Assembly (NCBI RefSeq): GCF_900108105.1
Contig: NZ_FNUR01000003.1
Coordinates: forward strand, 248,001 to 312,000
DNA length: 64,000 bases
Origin: Butyrivibrio sp. Su6
GTDB lineage: Bacteria > Bacillota > Clostridia > Lachnospirales > Lachnospiraceae
Direction: 5' to 3'
The notes under the pieces are model-generated. The model was not told the DNA's origin. It did not search any database and saw only the letters and a program-made list of their open reading frames with translations. The translations under genes were made by a program, and so were the position numbers. Below are positions 24,857 to 33,620 of the stretch, piece by piece (position 1 is the stretch's first letter; every line of letters begins with the position of its first letter).

Positions 24857-25099
24857 GGGCATATAGCATGATATCGAGCTTGCAGCCACCCCTCATCATA
24901 GCTTTTATCGCAGGCATTTGGGCATATACGGCGATTATCCGTCCGCAGCCACCATTTTAACGGGTGGCTCGAGTCTTGAAATCGGCCTATATGCCCAGTT
25001 GACCTTCATGAGGGGTGGCTGGCCTCGCAAAAAGTTGCTATAAGGACAAATTAGTAAAAATCTTAGGTGGCTGGAAGCTCTAAAAAGCGCTATATGCCC
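24857..25099. repeat. Element A module II: nested symmetric inverted repeats
   Basis: Outer pair GGGCATATAGC (24857-24867) / GCTATATGCCC (25089-25099). Then AGCCACCCCTCAT (24884-24896) / ATGAGGGGTGGCT (25008-25020), a perfect 13-bp stem. Then GGGCATATACGGC (24920-24932) / GCCTATATGCCC, and innermost AGCCACC (24947-24953) / GGTGGCT (24963-24969). Almost the whole module is a palindrome of palindromes. Confidence 0.85.
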
Positions 25100-25156
25100 A
25101 AAGCAATTTCTATTGGTTGCCGATTCAAATTGGATAAATGTGAGATTAACTGAGAT

Positions 25157-25467
25157 GTGGGATAAGATCAAAAAAACTGTAACGTTTATCCTATTATGTC
25201 CTAGTGATACTGCTGTGATGTAGGATAAAAGCGAAAGAATTATAATACTTATCCTATTCTATCCAAGCCGATTTTCAGAGACGCGGGATAAAACCAGGAA
25301 TTCTATTGAAGTTATCCTACATTTTCAGCCTTTGAGCACTGCGCTTGAATGAAAAATAGGATAAGCGCGATAAAAACCACCGAATTATCCCACAAATCAG
25401 CAGAATTGTTAACAAAAATGATAAGAATAGTGGGATAAAAAGCGCTAAAATCAAGCAGTTATCCTAC
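25157..25467. repeat. Element A module III: five GGATAA/TTATCC hairpin units
   Basis: Five units of about 35 bp, each with GGGATAA or AGGATAA at one end and TTATCC at the other. They start near 25157, 25221, 25284, 25356 and 25429. Their loops differ, but the ends are constant. The first and last units contain GTGGGATAA. Confidence 0.8.
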
Positions 25468-25497
25468 ATCCTCTCCTACATCAGTTCCTATCTCCAG

Positions 25498-25748
25498 ATT
25501 GTCACAGTGAAATGAGCATATAGCACTGCACACTCTTGAAAGTAGCCACTCCTACTGTTCTCGGAGTCAGAGCCCGAGGCAATAACACCCAGCCACACCG
25601 CAGGTGCTTGCCATTGACGGGTTCTGAGGAAAACGCTACAATGCTGAATCCGACGGTGCGATAGAATCTACTGTTCCCATCATCCTCACCGTCGGCTCGC
25701 AGGCCAAGGCGTTTTCCTCAGGTTCAGTCAATTGTGGCGTACGTAGCC
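25498..25748 (-). repeat. Element A right terminal inverted repeat
   Basis: Inverted copy of 24291-24540. It starts internally with ATTGTCACAGTGAAAT (25498-25513) and ends with GGCGTACGTAGCC. It retains the same internal stems (GAGGAAAACGC/GCGTTTTCCTC, CCGACGGTG/CACCGTCGG). Confidence 0.85.
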
Positions 25749-25801
25749 GCAATCTAAAATTTTTAGAGAGTTAAAGAAGTCACTTACGCATATACAAATA
25801 A

Positions 25802-25849
25802 AGAGTATTCAGATTTATGCTAATTACATTTATCTGAATACTCTCCCTT
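25802..25849 (-). terminator. Terminator of yigZ, inverted twin of the typA terminator
   Basis: On the minus strand AGTATTCAGAT pairs with ATCTGAATACT around an ATTAGCAT core, followed by a T-rich stretch. It lies downstream of the yigZ stop. Its loop and flank match the typA terminator in inverted orientation. Confidence 0.7.
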
Positions 25850-25942
25850 AATCTTCAGCATAAAATTTTGTAAATGGCTCTGAAAATGAGAAAAATATTA
25901 TTCACAGTGCCTCCGAGCTTACGATGTTAATATAGAATACAT

Positions 25943-26575
25943 CTACTGCCGAAAATAGTCCTTATCCCCTTCTATAATGCTTATCTGGCCTTCACATTTT
26001 TGGGTAAGGCCGTCAGTTATGCGTTTTACATCTGCTTCTTTTACGCAGATATCAAACTGAACGTTAGCTTCATAACGGGAGTCTGCGATGGTGATATTGT
26101 TCTGCCCAAGGTAATACTGAACATTATTTACCATGTTATAGGCAACTTCCAAGGTGAGCTTCTGTGAATATACCATTTCACCAATCCGGGCATCTGCGAT
26201 TCCTGCCTGTGCAGCCTGGGTATAAGCCCTTACAAGGCCACCTGTTCCAAGTAATACCCCACCAAAATATCTGGTTACTATTACAAGGGTATTGGTAAGG
26301 CCCTCACCTTTTATTACCTCAAGTATTGGCTTTCCTGCTGTTCCTGAAGGCTCGCCATTATCACTGCATCTTGTATTCTCGCTATTTTTTCCAATAACAA
26401 AAGCGTAGCAGTTATGACGTGCATCCCAATATTTTTTGGAAATCTCTGCTATTTTTTCTTCTGCCTGCTGCTGGTTTTCCACAGGAAAAACATTTGCGAT
26501 AAAGCGGGATTTTTTCTCGACAATCTCTCCGCATCCATTTGAAATTACTACTTTATAAGAATCTCTTTCACTCAT
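25943..26575 (-). CDS. YigZ/IMPACT family protein
   Basis: A 210-residue protein of the YigZ (UPF0029/IMPACT) family. The N-terminal domain carries the family signature: KSRFIANVFPV, ARHNCYAFVIG, DNGEPSGTAGKPILE and TRYFGGVLLGTGGLVRAY (about residues 22-120). The C-terminal ferredoxin-like domain (about 140-205) is present. In eukaryotes IMPACT modulates Gcn2; in bacteria a translation-related role is suspected but not established. It is a single gene facing typA across element A. Confidence 0.93.
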   Translation of the reverse strand: MSERDSYKVVISNGCGEIVEKKSRFIANVFPVENQQQAEEKIAEISKKYWDARHNCYAFVIGKNSENTRCSDNGEPSGTAGKPILEVIKGEGLTNTLVIVTRYFGGVLLGTGGLVRAYTQAAQAGIADARIGEMVYSQKLTLEVAYNMVNNVQYYLGQNNITIADSRYEANVQFDICVKEADVKRITDGLTQKCEGQISIIEGDKDYFRQ

Positions 26576-26704
26576 GTGCTAAATTATATCAGAAATGTGG
26601 CATAATTGTTACAATTCTTAATTTTCGCCCCATTTCTTTATTATCCCTTGGATTCATGTTATACTTTATTGGTTAAAATGGACTAAGTATAGGAAGGTTA
26701 ATGT

Positions 26705-29416
26705 ATGAATTACGGAAAAAGAGGTATCGTAAATCAAGCCAAAGAGCTTAACTCCGGTACCGATAAATGGGGAAAGAAATTTAGTCTCTTCGGATTCTAT
26801 ATTCTGCTTTCTCTTATAATAGGCTTCTTTATTATTGGAGCAAGCGCCGGAATAGGTGTTTTCAACGGCATCATTGCAACAGCGCCTGATATCACAAATA
26901 TTGATGTCACTCCATCCGGTTTCTCAACTTTTGTATATGACACAGAAGGAAACCAGACTGCAAAGCTTGTCTCCACAGATTCTAACCGTATTCCTGTAAC
27001 TATGGATATGGTTCCCGAGAATCTGGCACACGCTTTTGTAGCCATTGAGGACGAAAGATTTTATGAGCACAATGGTATTGATATTCAGGGTATTATCCGT
27101 GCCGCAGTAAGAGGTATCACAACCGGTAATTTCTCTGAAGGTGCCAGTACCATAACGCAGCAGCTTCTTAAGAACAACGTTTTCTCAGGTTGGACAAACG
27201 AGACAAAGCTCCAGAGTGTCAAGCGTAAGATCCAGGAACAGTATCTTGCAATACAGCTTGAAAAGAAAATGAGCAAGGATGATATTCTGATCAACTACAT
27301 GAACACTATCAACCTTGGTTCTAACACTCTTGGCGTTCAGGCTGCATCACTTCGCTACTTTAATAAATCTGTCAGTGAGCTTACTCTTTCAGAGTGTGCT
27401 GTTATCGCCGGAATCACTCAGAACCCTAGCAGATTTAACCCTATCACTCACCCTGAAAACAACTCAGAGCGCCGTAACAAGGTTCTTAGAAAAATGCTTG
27501 AGCAGGGTTATATTTCACAGATTGAATATGATTCGGCCATGGCAGATGATGTATATGCAAGGATCCAGAATGTAAACCAGGAGACAGGCGGCGATTCAAC
27601 TGTTAACTCCTACTTTGTAGATGCACTTACAAATGAAGTCTTAGAAGACCTTATTGATGCGGGCTACAATGAAACTCAGGCTTATACACTTCTTTACAGC
27701 GGTGGCCTTAAGATTTATTCAACACAGGATCCTAAGATCCAGGCAATCTGTGATGAAGTCTACACAGACGAAAGCAACTATCCTGAAGGAACTAAGTACC
27801 TTCTTGCTTATGAATTATCTGTACAGGCAGCTGATGGTACTGTTACAAACTACAGCAGCGAGATGTTTACAAGCTACTTCAAAGAGCAAAAGAGCAGCTT
27901 CAATATGCTCTTTAATTCCTCAGAAGAAGCAGACGCTGCTATAGAAGAATACAAGGCAGCTGTTATGTCAGATGGTGACACAGTCCTTGGTGAAAAGATA
28001 AATCTCACACCTCAGCCTCAGGTATCACTTACTATTGAGGAACAGAGCACAGGTTACATCGTTGCAATGGTCGGAGGTCGTGGTACCAAGACAGCCAGCA
28101 GAACTCTTAACAGAGCTACTGATTCTTACAGACAGCCCGGTTCAACATTTAAGGTTATATCAACTTATGCTCCCGGTATTGACAGTGCAGGTCTCACACT
28201 TGCTACAGTATTTAATGATGCTCCATTTGCTTATTCAAACGGAACTCTTGTAAGAAACTGGTGGGGTTCTGAATACAGAGGACTCAACAACGTAAGAGCT
28301 GCGATCAGAGATTCAATGAACGTTATCGCAGTTGAAGCTATTACGCTCATCACTCCTCAGCTTGCATTTGATTACCTAAAGAACTTCGGATTCACAACAA
28401 TTGTTGAAAAAGAAGTGATCAACGGCAAGACATATTCAGATATTCAGCAGTCAACTGCTCTTGGTGGTCTTACAAAGGGTGTTAAGAACTTTGAACTTAA
28501 TGCAGCATACGCTGCTATCGCTAATGGCGGTGTCTATATTGAGCCTAAGTTATACACTAAGGTTGTGGATCACGATGGAAATGTTATCCTTGATAATACA
28601 CAGGCTAACTCAAAGAGAATTTTAAAAGAAACAACAGCATTCCTTCTCACAAGCGCAATGCAGGACGTTGTTACAAGTGGTACCGGTGGTTCAGTTAACT
28701 TTGGTACAACAGCAATAGCAGGTAAGACCGGTACAACTTCAGACTATGTAGATGTATGGTTTGCAGGATTTACTAACTACTACACAGCAACAACCTGGAC
28801 CGGTTATGACAACAACGAAAAGATGACCAATTCAGCTGAAAAGAACCTCTCCAAGACAATGTGGAGAAAGGTAATGGAAAAGATCCACGCTGATCTTCCA
28901 TACTCCTCCTTCAGCATACCAGATGGAATTGTTTCAGCAACGGTTTGCTCAAGATCAGGCAAACAGCCGATTGCAGGCCTTTGTGACGGAACTCTTTATA
29001 CTGAGTATTTTGAAGAAGGCACAGTACCTACAGAAAGCTGTGATGTTCACTATGCAGGAACAATGTGTGCAATAGATGGTTGTCCATCCACTGAAAGCTG
29101 TCCATTTAAGACTGCCGGAGTATTTGAACTTACTCCTGAAGTACCTGCAGCTCTTCAGTCAGGATTTGTAAATTATACACCTACCAATTCTGCATATACG
29201 ACTGTTACAGACGAAAACGGAAATACTACTACTGTTCTCAACACCTGTCACCATACAGCCGAATTTATGGCTCAGGAAGGCATAGACGAGATAATCGCCG
29301 CAGAACAGGCTGCAGCTCAGGCCGCTGCCGCAGCAGCTAACCCAGAAGCCGCTGCAGAAGCTGCACCGGAAACTGTAGTCGACACAGTTCCTGAAAACGT
29401 AGCTGCCGGCAACTAA
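26705..29416 (+). CDS. Class A penicillin-binding protein (PBP1A type)
   Basis: A 903-residue bifunctional wall synthase. A cytoplasmic start is followed by one membrane segment (FGFYILLSLIIGFFIIGAS, about 29-47). The GT51 glycosyltransferase has EDERFYEHNGID (about 116-127) and GASTITQQLLKN (about 146-157). The transpeptidase has SXXK within RQPGSTFK (about 477-484), the SMN motif in RDSMNVIAVEA and KTGTTSDY (about 676-683). A cysteine-rich segment and an Ala/Glu-rich tail end the protein; the tail is low-complexity and probably disordered. It polymerises and cross-links peptidoglycan at the outer face of the membrane. It is a single gene with a terminator. Confidence 0.95.
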   Translation: MNYGKRGIVNQAKELNSGTDKWGKKFSLFGFYILLSLIIGFFIIGASAGIGVFNGIIATAPDITNIDVTPSGFSTFVYDTEGNQTAKLVSTDSNRIPVTMDMVPENLAHAFVAIEDERFYEHNGIDIQGIIRAAVRGITTGNFSEGASTITQQLLKNNVFSGWTNETKLQSVKRKIQEQYLAIQLEKKMSKDDILINYMNTINLGSNTLGVQAASLRYFNKSVSELTLSECAVIAGITQNPSRFNPITHPENNSERRNKVLRKMLEQGYISQIEYDSAMADDVYARIQNVNQETGGDSTVNSYFVDALTNEVLEDLIDAGYNETQAYTLLYSGGLKIYSTQDPKIQAICDEVYTDESNYPEGTKYLLAYELSVQAADGTVTNYSSEMFTSYFKEQKSSFNMLFNSSEEADAAIEEYKAAVMSDGDTVLGEKINLTPQPQVSLTIEEQSTGYIVAMVGGRGTKTASRTLNRATDSYRQPGSTFKVISTYAPGIDSAGLTLATVFNDAPFAYSNGTLVRNWWGSEYRGLNNVRAAIRDSMNVIAVEAITLITPQLAFDYLKNFGFTTIVEKEVINGKTYSDIQQSTALGGLTKGVKNFELNAAYAAIANGGVYIEPKLYTKVVDHDGNVILDNTQANSKRILKETTAFLLTSAMQDVVTSGTGGSVNFGTTAIAGKTGTTSDYVDVWFAGFTNYYTATTWTGYDNNEKMTNSAEKNLSKTMWRKVMEKIHADLPYSSFSIPDGIVSATVCSRSGKQPIAGLCDGTLYTEYFEEGTVPTESCDVHYAGTMCAIDGCPSTESCPFKTAGVFELTPEVPAALQSGFVNYTPTNSAYTTVTDENGNTTTVLNTCHHTAEFMAQEGIDEIIAAEQAAAQAAAAAANPEAAAEAAPETVVDTVPENVAAGN

Positions 29417-29439
29417 CTACATAAAACTTTTCAAAAATT

Positions 29440-29475
29440 AAGACCACCGGTTAATCCGGTGGTCTTCTTAGTTTT
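29440..29475. terminator. Terminator between the PBP and MATE genes
   Basis: AAGACCACCGG and CCGGTGGTCTT form an 11-bp stem with a five-base loop, followed by a T-rich stretch on plus. It serves the convergent genes. Confidence 0.85.
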
Positions 29476-30846
29476 TTAAAGTCTGTGTTTTTTGGTGTAA
29501 TAAATATAATAAATTGTGAATAAGATTGTGGTTGTTATCCAGGTTAGTGGATAACTGAATTCTATAGTTTCAATCGTCTTATTGAGAGGAAATGCGATAA
29601 GTATCCAGGCTACACGAAGAACACATATACCGCTCAAGGTAATGAGCATCGGAACCACAGCTGTTCCCATCCCACGAAGCACTCCGGATAAAACTTCCAC
29701 GCCTATATAAGTGAAGTAGAACGGAGCAAGATATTTTATCATTTGTATTCCTACCTCAATTACTTCTCTGTCTGCTACGAATATTTTAAGGAAGATATCA
29801 CCATAACAATACAATAATGTACTTAAAGGAATTGTAATTATAAATGCGATGACAAAGGCGTACCGTGTGCTTTTATGAACTCTGTCATTTTTGCCTGCAC
29901 CGAAATTCTGCCCTGCAAAGGTCGTTACCGCTGTTCCTAAAGAGCTTATAGTCATCCAGAAAAGTACATCGATCTTTCCATATGCTGCCCATGCTGCTGT
30001 AGCATTTTTCCCAACCTCATTTATAGCAGTCTGTATAAGCATATTTGAAATAGTATACATGGTTGTCTGAATACCTGCAGGAAGTCCGATACTGATGATT
30101 CTGTGAAGCATATCAGGGTCAATCCTTATCTCTTTTAGATACAGCTTGTATGAACCAATACTTTTCATCAGCATAAAAAGAACTATTGCAGCACTTAATA
30201 TCTGACACATAACTGTGGCTATGGCAACACCGATAACTCCCATCGTTACGCTCATGCTGCCCATTTTAAAGCCTATAACAAACAAAAGATCAAGAAATAT
30301 GTTTACAAAGCAGCTGATAATAAGAACGTAGAGAGGTCTTTTTGAGTCTCCTATTGCTCTTAATATTCCTGCGCCCATATTGTAAACCAGATTGGCTACC
30401 ATACCAAGGAAATATATCCTTAAATAAGCCGTAGAGGCGTCTATAATCTCCTCTGGAGTCTTCATAATATAAATGACCCATGAGGCAGATAAAAGGCCTA
30501 TTACAGTGATTATAATGCCTCCAATGACAGCCATGGCAATTGAAGTATGTACAGCTCTTTTAACCTCATCATCTCTTGAAGCGCCATAGAACTGGGCAAT
30601 TACTACAGAAGCTCCTGTCGAAAGCCCTTGGAAAAAGCCAACAAAAAGGCTTACGATCATAGCTGCGGAACCACCTACTGCCGCAAGTCCATCTGCGCCA
30701 ACTACACGCCCTACTATGACAGCGTCAACCGTGTTATAGAACTGCTGGAAAAAAGCGCCTAAAAGAAGGGCTGCAAAAAAGGAAAGCATTCCGGAAACTA
30801 TTGGTCCTTCAGTTATTTTATTCATTGATTTATCACTAGTTCTCAT
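29476..30846 (-). CDS. MATE family efflux transporter
   Basis: A MATE/DinF-type exporter of about 456 residues with twelve predicted membrane segments. Such proteins use Na+ or H+ gradients to export drugs or metabolites. The protein is clearly homologous to the second MATE gene at 32070, sharing FFQQFYNTVDAVIVGRVVG versus LLQQLYNVVDSVVVGNVLG. The start is uncertain: no Shine-Dalgarno site is seen. An ATG at 30846 is used here; ATG at 30825 fits the family alignment, and a GTG at 30864 is also possible. It is divergent from an unknown membrane gene. Confidence 0.9.
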   Translation of the reverse strand: MRTSDKSMNKITEGPIVSGMLSFFAALLLGAFFQQFYNTVDAVIVGRVVGADGLAAVGGSAAMIVSLFVGFFQGLSTGASVVIAQFYGASRDDEVKRAVHTSIAMAVIGGIIITVIGLLSASWVIYIMKTPEEIIDASTAYLRIYFLGMVANLVYNMGAGILRAIGDSKRPLYVLIISCFVNIFLDLLFVIGFKMGSMSVTMGVIGVAIATVMCQILSAAIVLFMLMKSIGSYKLYLKEIRIDPDMLHRIISIGLPAGIQTTMYTISNMLIQTAINEVGKNATAAWAAYGKIDVLFWMTISSLGTAVTTFAGQNFGAGKNDRVHKSTRYAFVIAFIITIPLSTLLYCYGDIFLKIFVADREVIEVGIQMIKYLAPFYFTYIGVEVLSGVLRGMGTAVVPMLITLSGICVLRVAWILIAFPLNKTIETIEFSYPLTWITTTILFTIYYIYYTKKHRL

Positions 30847-30919
30847 AAGGATGTATTTTATCACAGTTTGACCGTTTTGACATTGTTGAAGTAAGATTAA
30901 TCATAGTGAGGTTGTAAAA

Positions 30920-31684
30920 ATGTACATTAGTATAAAAAAGCACATTCTCTCAAGGGCAATTCTTTCAGTTGCCATAATAAAAATAATTGCCGCTCTGATC
31001 GAAGGTGCCATAAGGATATTCTTAAGCAGCAATTCATCTGACTCTCCAAGCATGCTCGATTCAATGCTTTGGACCTGTCAGATAATCAGCTCCATGCTGC
31101 AGATTCTTTTAATTTTTATAATTTTTTATTTATCCTGGAAAAAGCTTTGGCATTACATGAATCTTGTTCCGAAGGATGATCAGAATGAGATAGGTCTTTT
31201 ACAGCAGGAGTACCTTGGAAAAAATCTTGCCACATTATCAGCAAGCTCTGTAAGCAGACTTTTGCAGCTCTGGGCAGTAATTTTTATCTGTGCAGAACTG
31301 ATCTATGATTTTACTTCGATCATGTACAGGAGATTTATCGCTATACTGATGAGCCTTTTTGATCAGGCCAGCGACTTAACAGACAGCACCTTTATTCTCC
31401 TATATAACATGACTCACGGATTTAAATATATCGAGATCCTCGTGGCGATTCTTTTAGGAATTGTTATGACAGGTATTTTTCTTAACGACAAGTACCTAAA
31501 GATTGCATCCCTTATCATACTGATATTATTTTTACTGTCTTTTTCCATATTACAAATGCAGACAGTGTATCTGATGGGTCATGAAATAGGAATAGTATGG
31601 ACATCCATAATTTATCACTTCACGGAAACCCTTGGACTGATACTTCTGTCTGCATATTTGGCAAAAAGATATAAAGGTTTATAA
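30920..31684 (+). CDS. Unknown six-segment membrane protein
   Basis: A 254-residue protein with about six hydrophobic segments (near residues 12-33, 49-66, 110-130, 165-185, 193-212 and 221-243). I do not recognise a family. The ATG lies just after GAGGTTGTAAAA, an acceptable site. It is transcribed away from the MATE gene and has no partner on its strand, so context gives no function. The small reading frame at 31692-31829 is convergent with it. Confidence 0.7.
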   Translation: MYISIKKHILSRAILSVAIIKIIAALIEGAIRIFLSSNSSDSPSMLDSMLWTCQIISSMLQILLIFIIFYLSWKKLWHYMNLVPKDDQNEIGLLQQEYLGKNLATLSASSVSRLLQLWAVIFICAELIYDFTSIMYRRFIAILMSLFDQASDLTDSTFILLYNMTHGFKYIEILVAILLGIVMTGIFLNDKYLKIASLIILILFLLSFSILQMQTVYLMGHEIGIVWTSIIYHFTETLGLILLSAYLAKRYKGL

Positions 31685-31691
31685 ATACTTT

Positions 31692-31829
31692 TTATACGGA
31701 AAGAATAAGCTTGCTATTGTTTGCCTTTCTTTCCTCTTTCATATACTTGTGAACATCAATCATCATGGAGATAACAAATATTGTGTTCATATAAAGGTCT
31801 GCCATAAAATTTGTAATAAAGTTGTTCAT
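31692..31829 (-). CDS. Small protein, 45 residues, unknown
   Basis: A short frame starting at ATG 31829, preceded on the minus strand by AAGGGGG eight bases upstream, a strong site. The product has a hydrophobic, methionine-rich N-terminal half (NTIFVISMMIDVHKY) and a basic C-terminal half (KEERKANNSK). It could be a membrane-associated small protein. It lies between the tRNA-Leu terminator and the 3' end of the membrane gene. The call rests on the ribosome binding site and composition. Confidence 0.5.
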   Translation of the reverse strand: MNNFITNFMADLYMNTIFVISMMIDVHKYMKEERKANNSKLILSV

Positions 31830-31896
31830 ATCAATTACCCCCTTAAAAATATTGTGGATAATTATTTATACGAACAGAAATAAAAAAGGGCAAAAG

Positions 31897-31936
31897 AAAA
31901 GACTAATCATGAAAATATCATGAATAGTCTTTTTTA
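31897..31936 (-). terminator. Terminator of tRNA-Leu
   Basis: AAAGACTA-TCATGA pairs with TCATGA-TAGTCTTT, just downstream of the tRNA on the minus strand, ending in TTTTC. Confidence 0.8.
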
Positions 31937-31937
31937 A

Positions 31938-32018
31938 TGCGGATGACAGGACTTGAACCTGCACGTCGGAGACACTAGAACCTAAATCTAGCGCGTCTGC
32001 CAGTTCCGCCACATCCGC
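31938..32018 (-). tRNA. tRNA-Leu (anticodon TAG)
   Basis: The acceptor stem GCGGATG pairs with the 3' arm CATCCGC. The anticodon stem CTAGA/TCTAG encloses loop TTTAGGT, anticodon TAG. A long class II variable arm is present, as expected for leucine. CCA is not encoded. Confidence 0.95.
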
Positions 32019-32069
32019 ATATCCGCTTCACACGAACAAAATTGATTATACAAAGTTTATAAACTAATT

Positions 32070-33401
32070 TCAAGTATTATTCTCAAAAACCTTGGTGAGC
32101 CAGTTGCCTTTGAAATAGTAGATTATAAAGATTATGGCACTGACAGACCAGGTAAGTGGATAAGCCCAGAATATAACATTGACCACAGGAATTATCCTGA
32201 CAATTATAGTTATATAGGTAATTCTCAGAAGACACCAGCTAGAGAGCATGACAACCATTGGTACTGTTGTCTTACCTGCTCCTCTGTATATTCCTGCCAG
32301 ACAATGATTTAAGGCCAAAAGGCAGTAGAATAAGCTCTCTGTTCTTGCCTGAGTTGCTCCTATCAAAAGAACCTCCGGCTCAGATGAAAACATTCTGAGA
32401 AATACCGGTGCAAACAAAAATACCATGAGGCCTATAAATTCAGCACAGCTGACGCTGATAACACTTCCGATAACAGCGCCTTTCTTTACCCTCGCAAGTT
32501 CTTTTGCTCCTACATTCTGACTTACGAAAGTGGTCAAAGCCATGGACATACATGTTATAGGCAAAAATACAAAACCTTCAAGTTTAAAGTAGCTTCCGCA
32601 TCCTGCCATTGCAGCTGAGCCAAATGCGTTGATATTGGACTGAACCACAACATTTCCGATGGCAATAACACTATTCTGTATTCCTGTAGGAAAACCTATC
32701 ATAAGCTCTTTTTTAATAGTCTCAGGATCCATTCTAAGTTTCCTTATATTGATCCTGTGAGGCCCCTGAACCTGTGTTAGCTTAATAAACGCAAGCAGTG
32801 CACTGACAAACTGAGCAATAACCGTGGCAAGAGCTGCCCCTGCGATTCCAAAACCAAGATCTCTTACAAATAAAAGATCCAGTACCGTATTAAGCACCGT
32901 GCTGACCATCAGATAGTACAAAGGCCTCTTGGAATCACCCATGGCCTGAAATACGCCGCAGCAGGCGCTATAAAGTACATTTCCAAGTCCGCCAAGGAAA
33001 TATATCTTAAAATACATGATCGAATTGGGCATTACATCTTCAGGAGTTCCCATCCATCCAAGCAGCACCGGTGTAAAGAAATAACCAAATACTGTAAGTA
33101 CAAGTCCCATAAGGATTGAGAATGTTATCCCTGTATGAGCAGCAATTGATACTCCCTTTTCATCTCCGGCTCCGTATCTTTTTCCGATGATAACACTGCT
33201 TCCCATAAAAAGACCATTTATAAAGCCAACCATCAAAAAAATAAGGCTACCTGTGGTACTAACAGCAGCCAGAGCTTCTTTACCAAGAACATTACCAACT
33301 ACAACTGAATCGACTACATTGTACAGCTGCTGTAAGAGCTGTCCTAAAAAAAGTGGAATTGCAAATAAAATCAGATTTTTGGAAATAGAACCCTTTGTCA
33401 T
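32070..33401 (-). CDS. MATE family efflux transporter
   Basis: A 443-residue exporter with twelve predicted membrane segments, related to the MATE gene at 29476. The start MTKGSISKNLILFAIPLFLGQ is typical, with AGGTG upstream as ribosome binding site. It exports cationic drugs or metabolites by ion antiport; the substrate is unknown. It lies between tRNA-Leu and the tRNA-Lys cluster, all on the minus strand. Confidence 0.93.
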   Translation of the reverse strand: MTKGSISKNLILFAIPLFLGQLLQQLYNVVDSVVVGNVLGKEALAAVSTTGSLIFLMVGFINGLFMGSSVIIGKRYGAGDEKGVSIAAHTGITFSILMGLVLTVFGYFFTPVLLGWMGTPEDVMPNSIMYFKIYFLGGLGNVLYSACCGVFQAMGDSKRPLYYLMVSTVLNTVLDLLFVRDLGFGIAGAALATVIAQFVSALLAFIKLTQVQGPHRINIRKLRMDPETIKKELMIGFPTGIQNSVIAIGNVVVQSNINAFGSAAMAGCGSYFKLEGFVFLPITCMSMALTTFVSQNVGAKELARVKKGAVIGSVISVSCAEFIGLMVFLFAPVFLRMFSSEPEVLLIGATQARTESLFYCLLALNHCLAGIYRGAGKTTVPMVVMLSSWCLLRITYITIIVRIIPVVNVIFWAYPLTWSVSAIIFIIYYFKGNWLTKVFENNT

Positions 33402-33495
33402 AACACACCTAAAAAATTAAGAACAATTAAATCATGCACATGCATGTGGCAAAACAAAAACCTTGCAAACATACCGTTTACAAGGCTTCTTGAAA

Positions 33496-33568
33496 TGAGA
33501 CACGGGGGAATCGAACCCCCGACAACTTGATTAAAAGTCAAGTGCTCTACCGACTGAGCTAGTATCCC
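33496..33568 (-). tRNA. tRNA-Lys (anticodon TTT)
   Basis: Acceptor GGGATAC/GTGTCTC, T-stem GGGGG/CCCCC with TTCGATT loop, anticodon loop CTTTTAA. First transcribed base at 33568. CCA not encoded. Confidence 0.96.
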
Positions 33569-33620
33569 ATGTATTACTATGAACAAATTTCGACGCAAAA
33601 TCACATCCTGTTACGCCTAA

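Larger units (their letters stand above)
24291..25748. repeat. Element A: noncoding mosaic with terminal inverted repeats and three hairpin modules
   Basis: This gene-free block of 1,458 bp lies between the convergent genes typA and yigZ. Its ends are inverted copies of each other, each starting GGCTACGTACGCCAC. Inside are module I (four 74-bp units with ATGACCTA/TAGGTCAT stems), module II (nested GGGCATATA/TATATGCCC and AGCCACC/GGTGGCT stems) and module III (five GGATAA...TTATCC hairpins). A diverged second copy begins at 62749. Short reading frames inside are not conserved: one terminal arm of element B has an in-frame stop where the others are open. No transposase is present. It is best described as an unclassified structured repeat, perhaps a non-autonomous mobile element or the gene of a structured RNA. 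Confidence 0.85.

Noticed and set aside
24425-25171. Small reading frames within element A (24425-24622, 24754-24960, 24935-25171)
   Set aside because: They lie in repeat sequence, lack ribosome binding sites, and the matching frame is interrupted by a stop in one arm of element B.
24291-25748. Insertion sequence with terminal inverted repeats
   Set aside because: No transposase or remnant is recognisable, and the terminal repeats are far longer than is usual. It is kept as an unclassified structured repeat; non-autonomous mobility remains possible.
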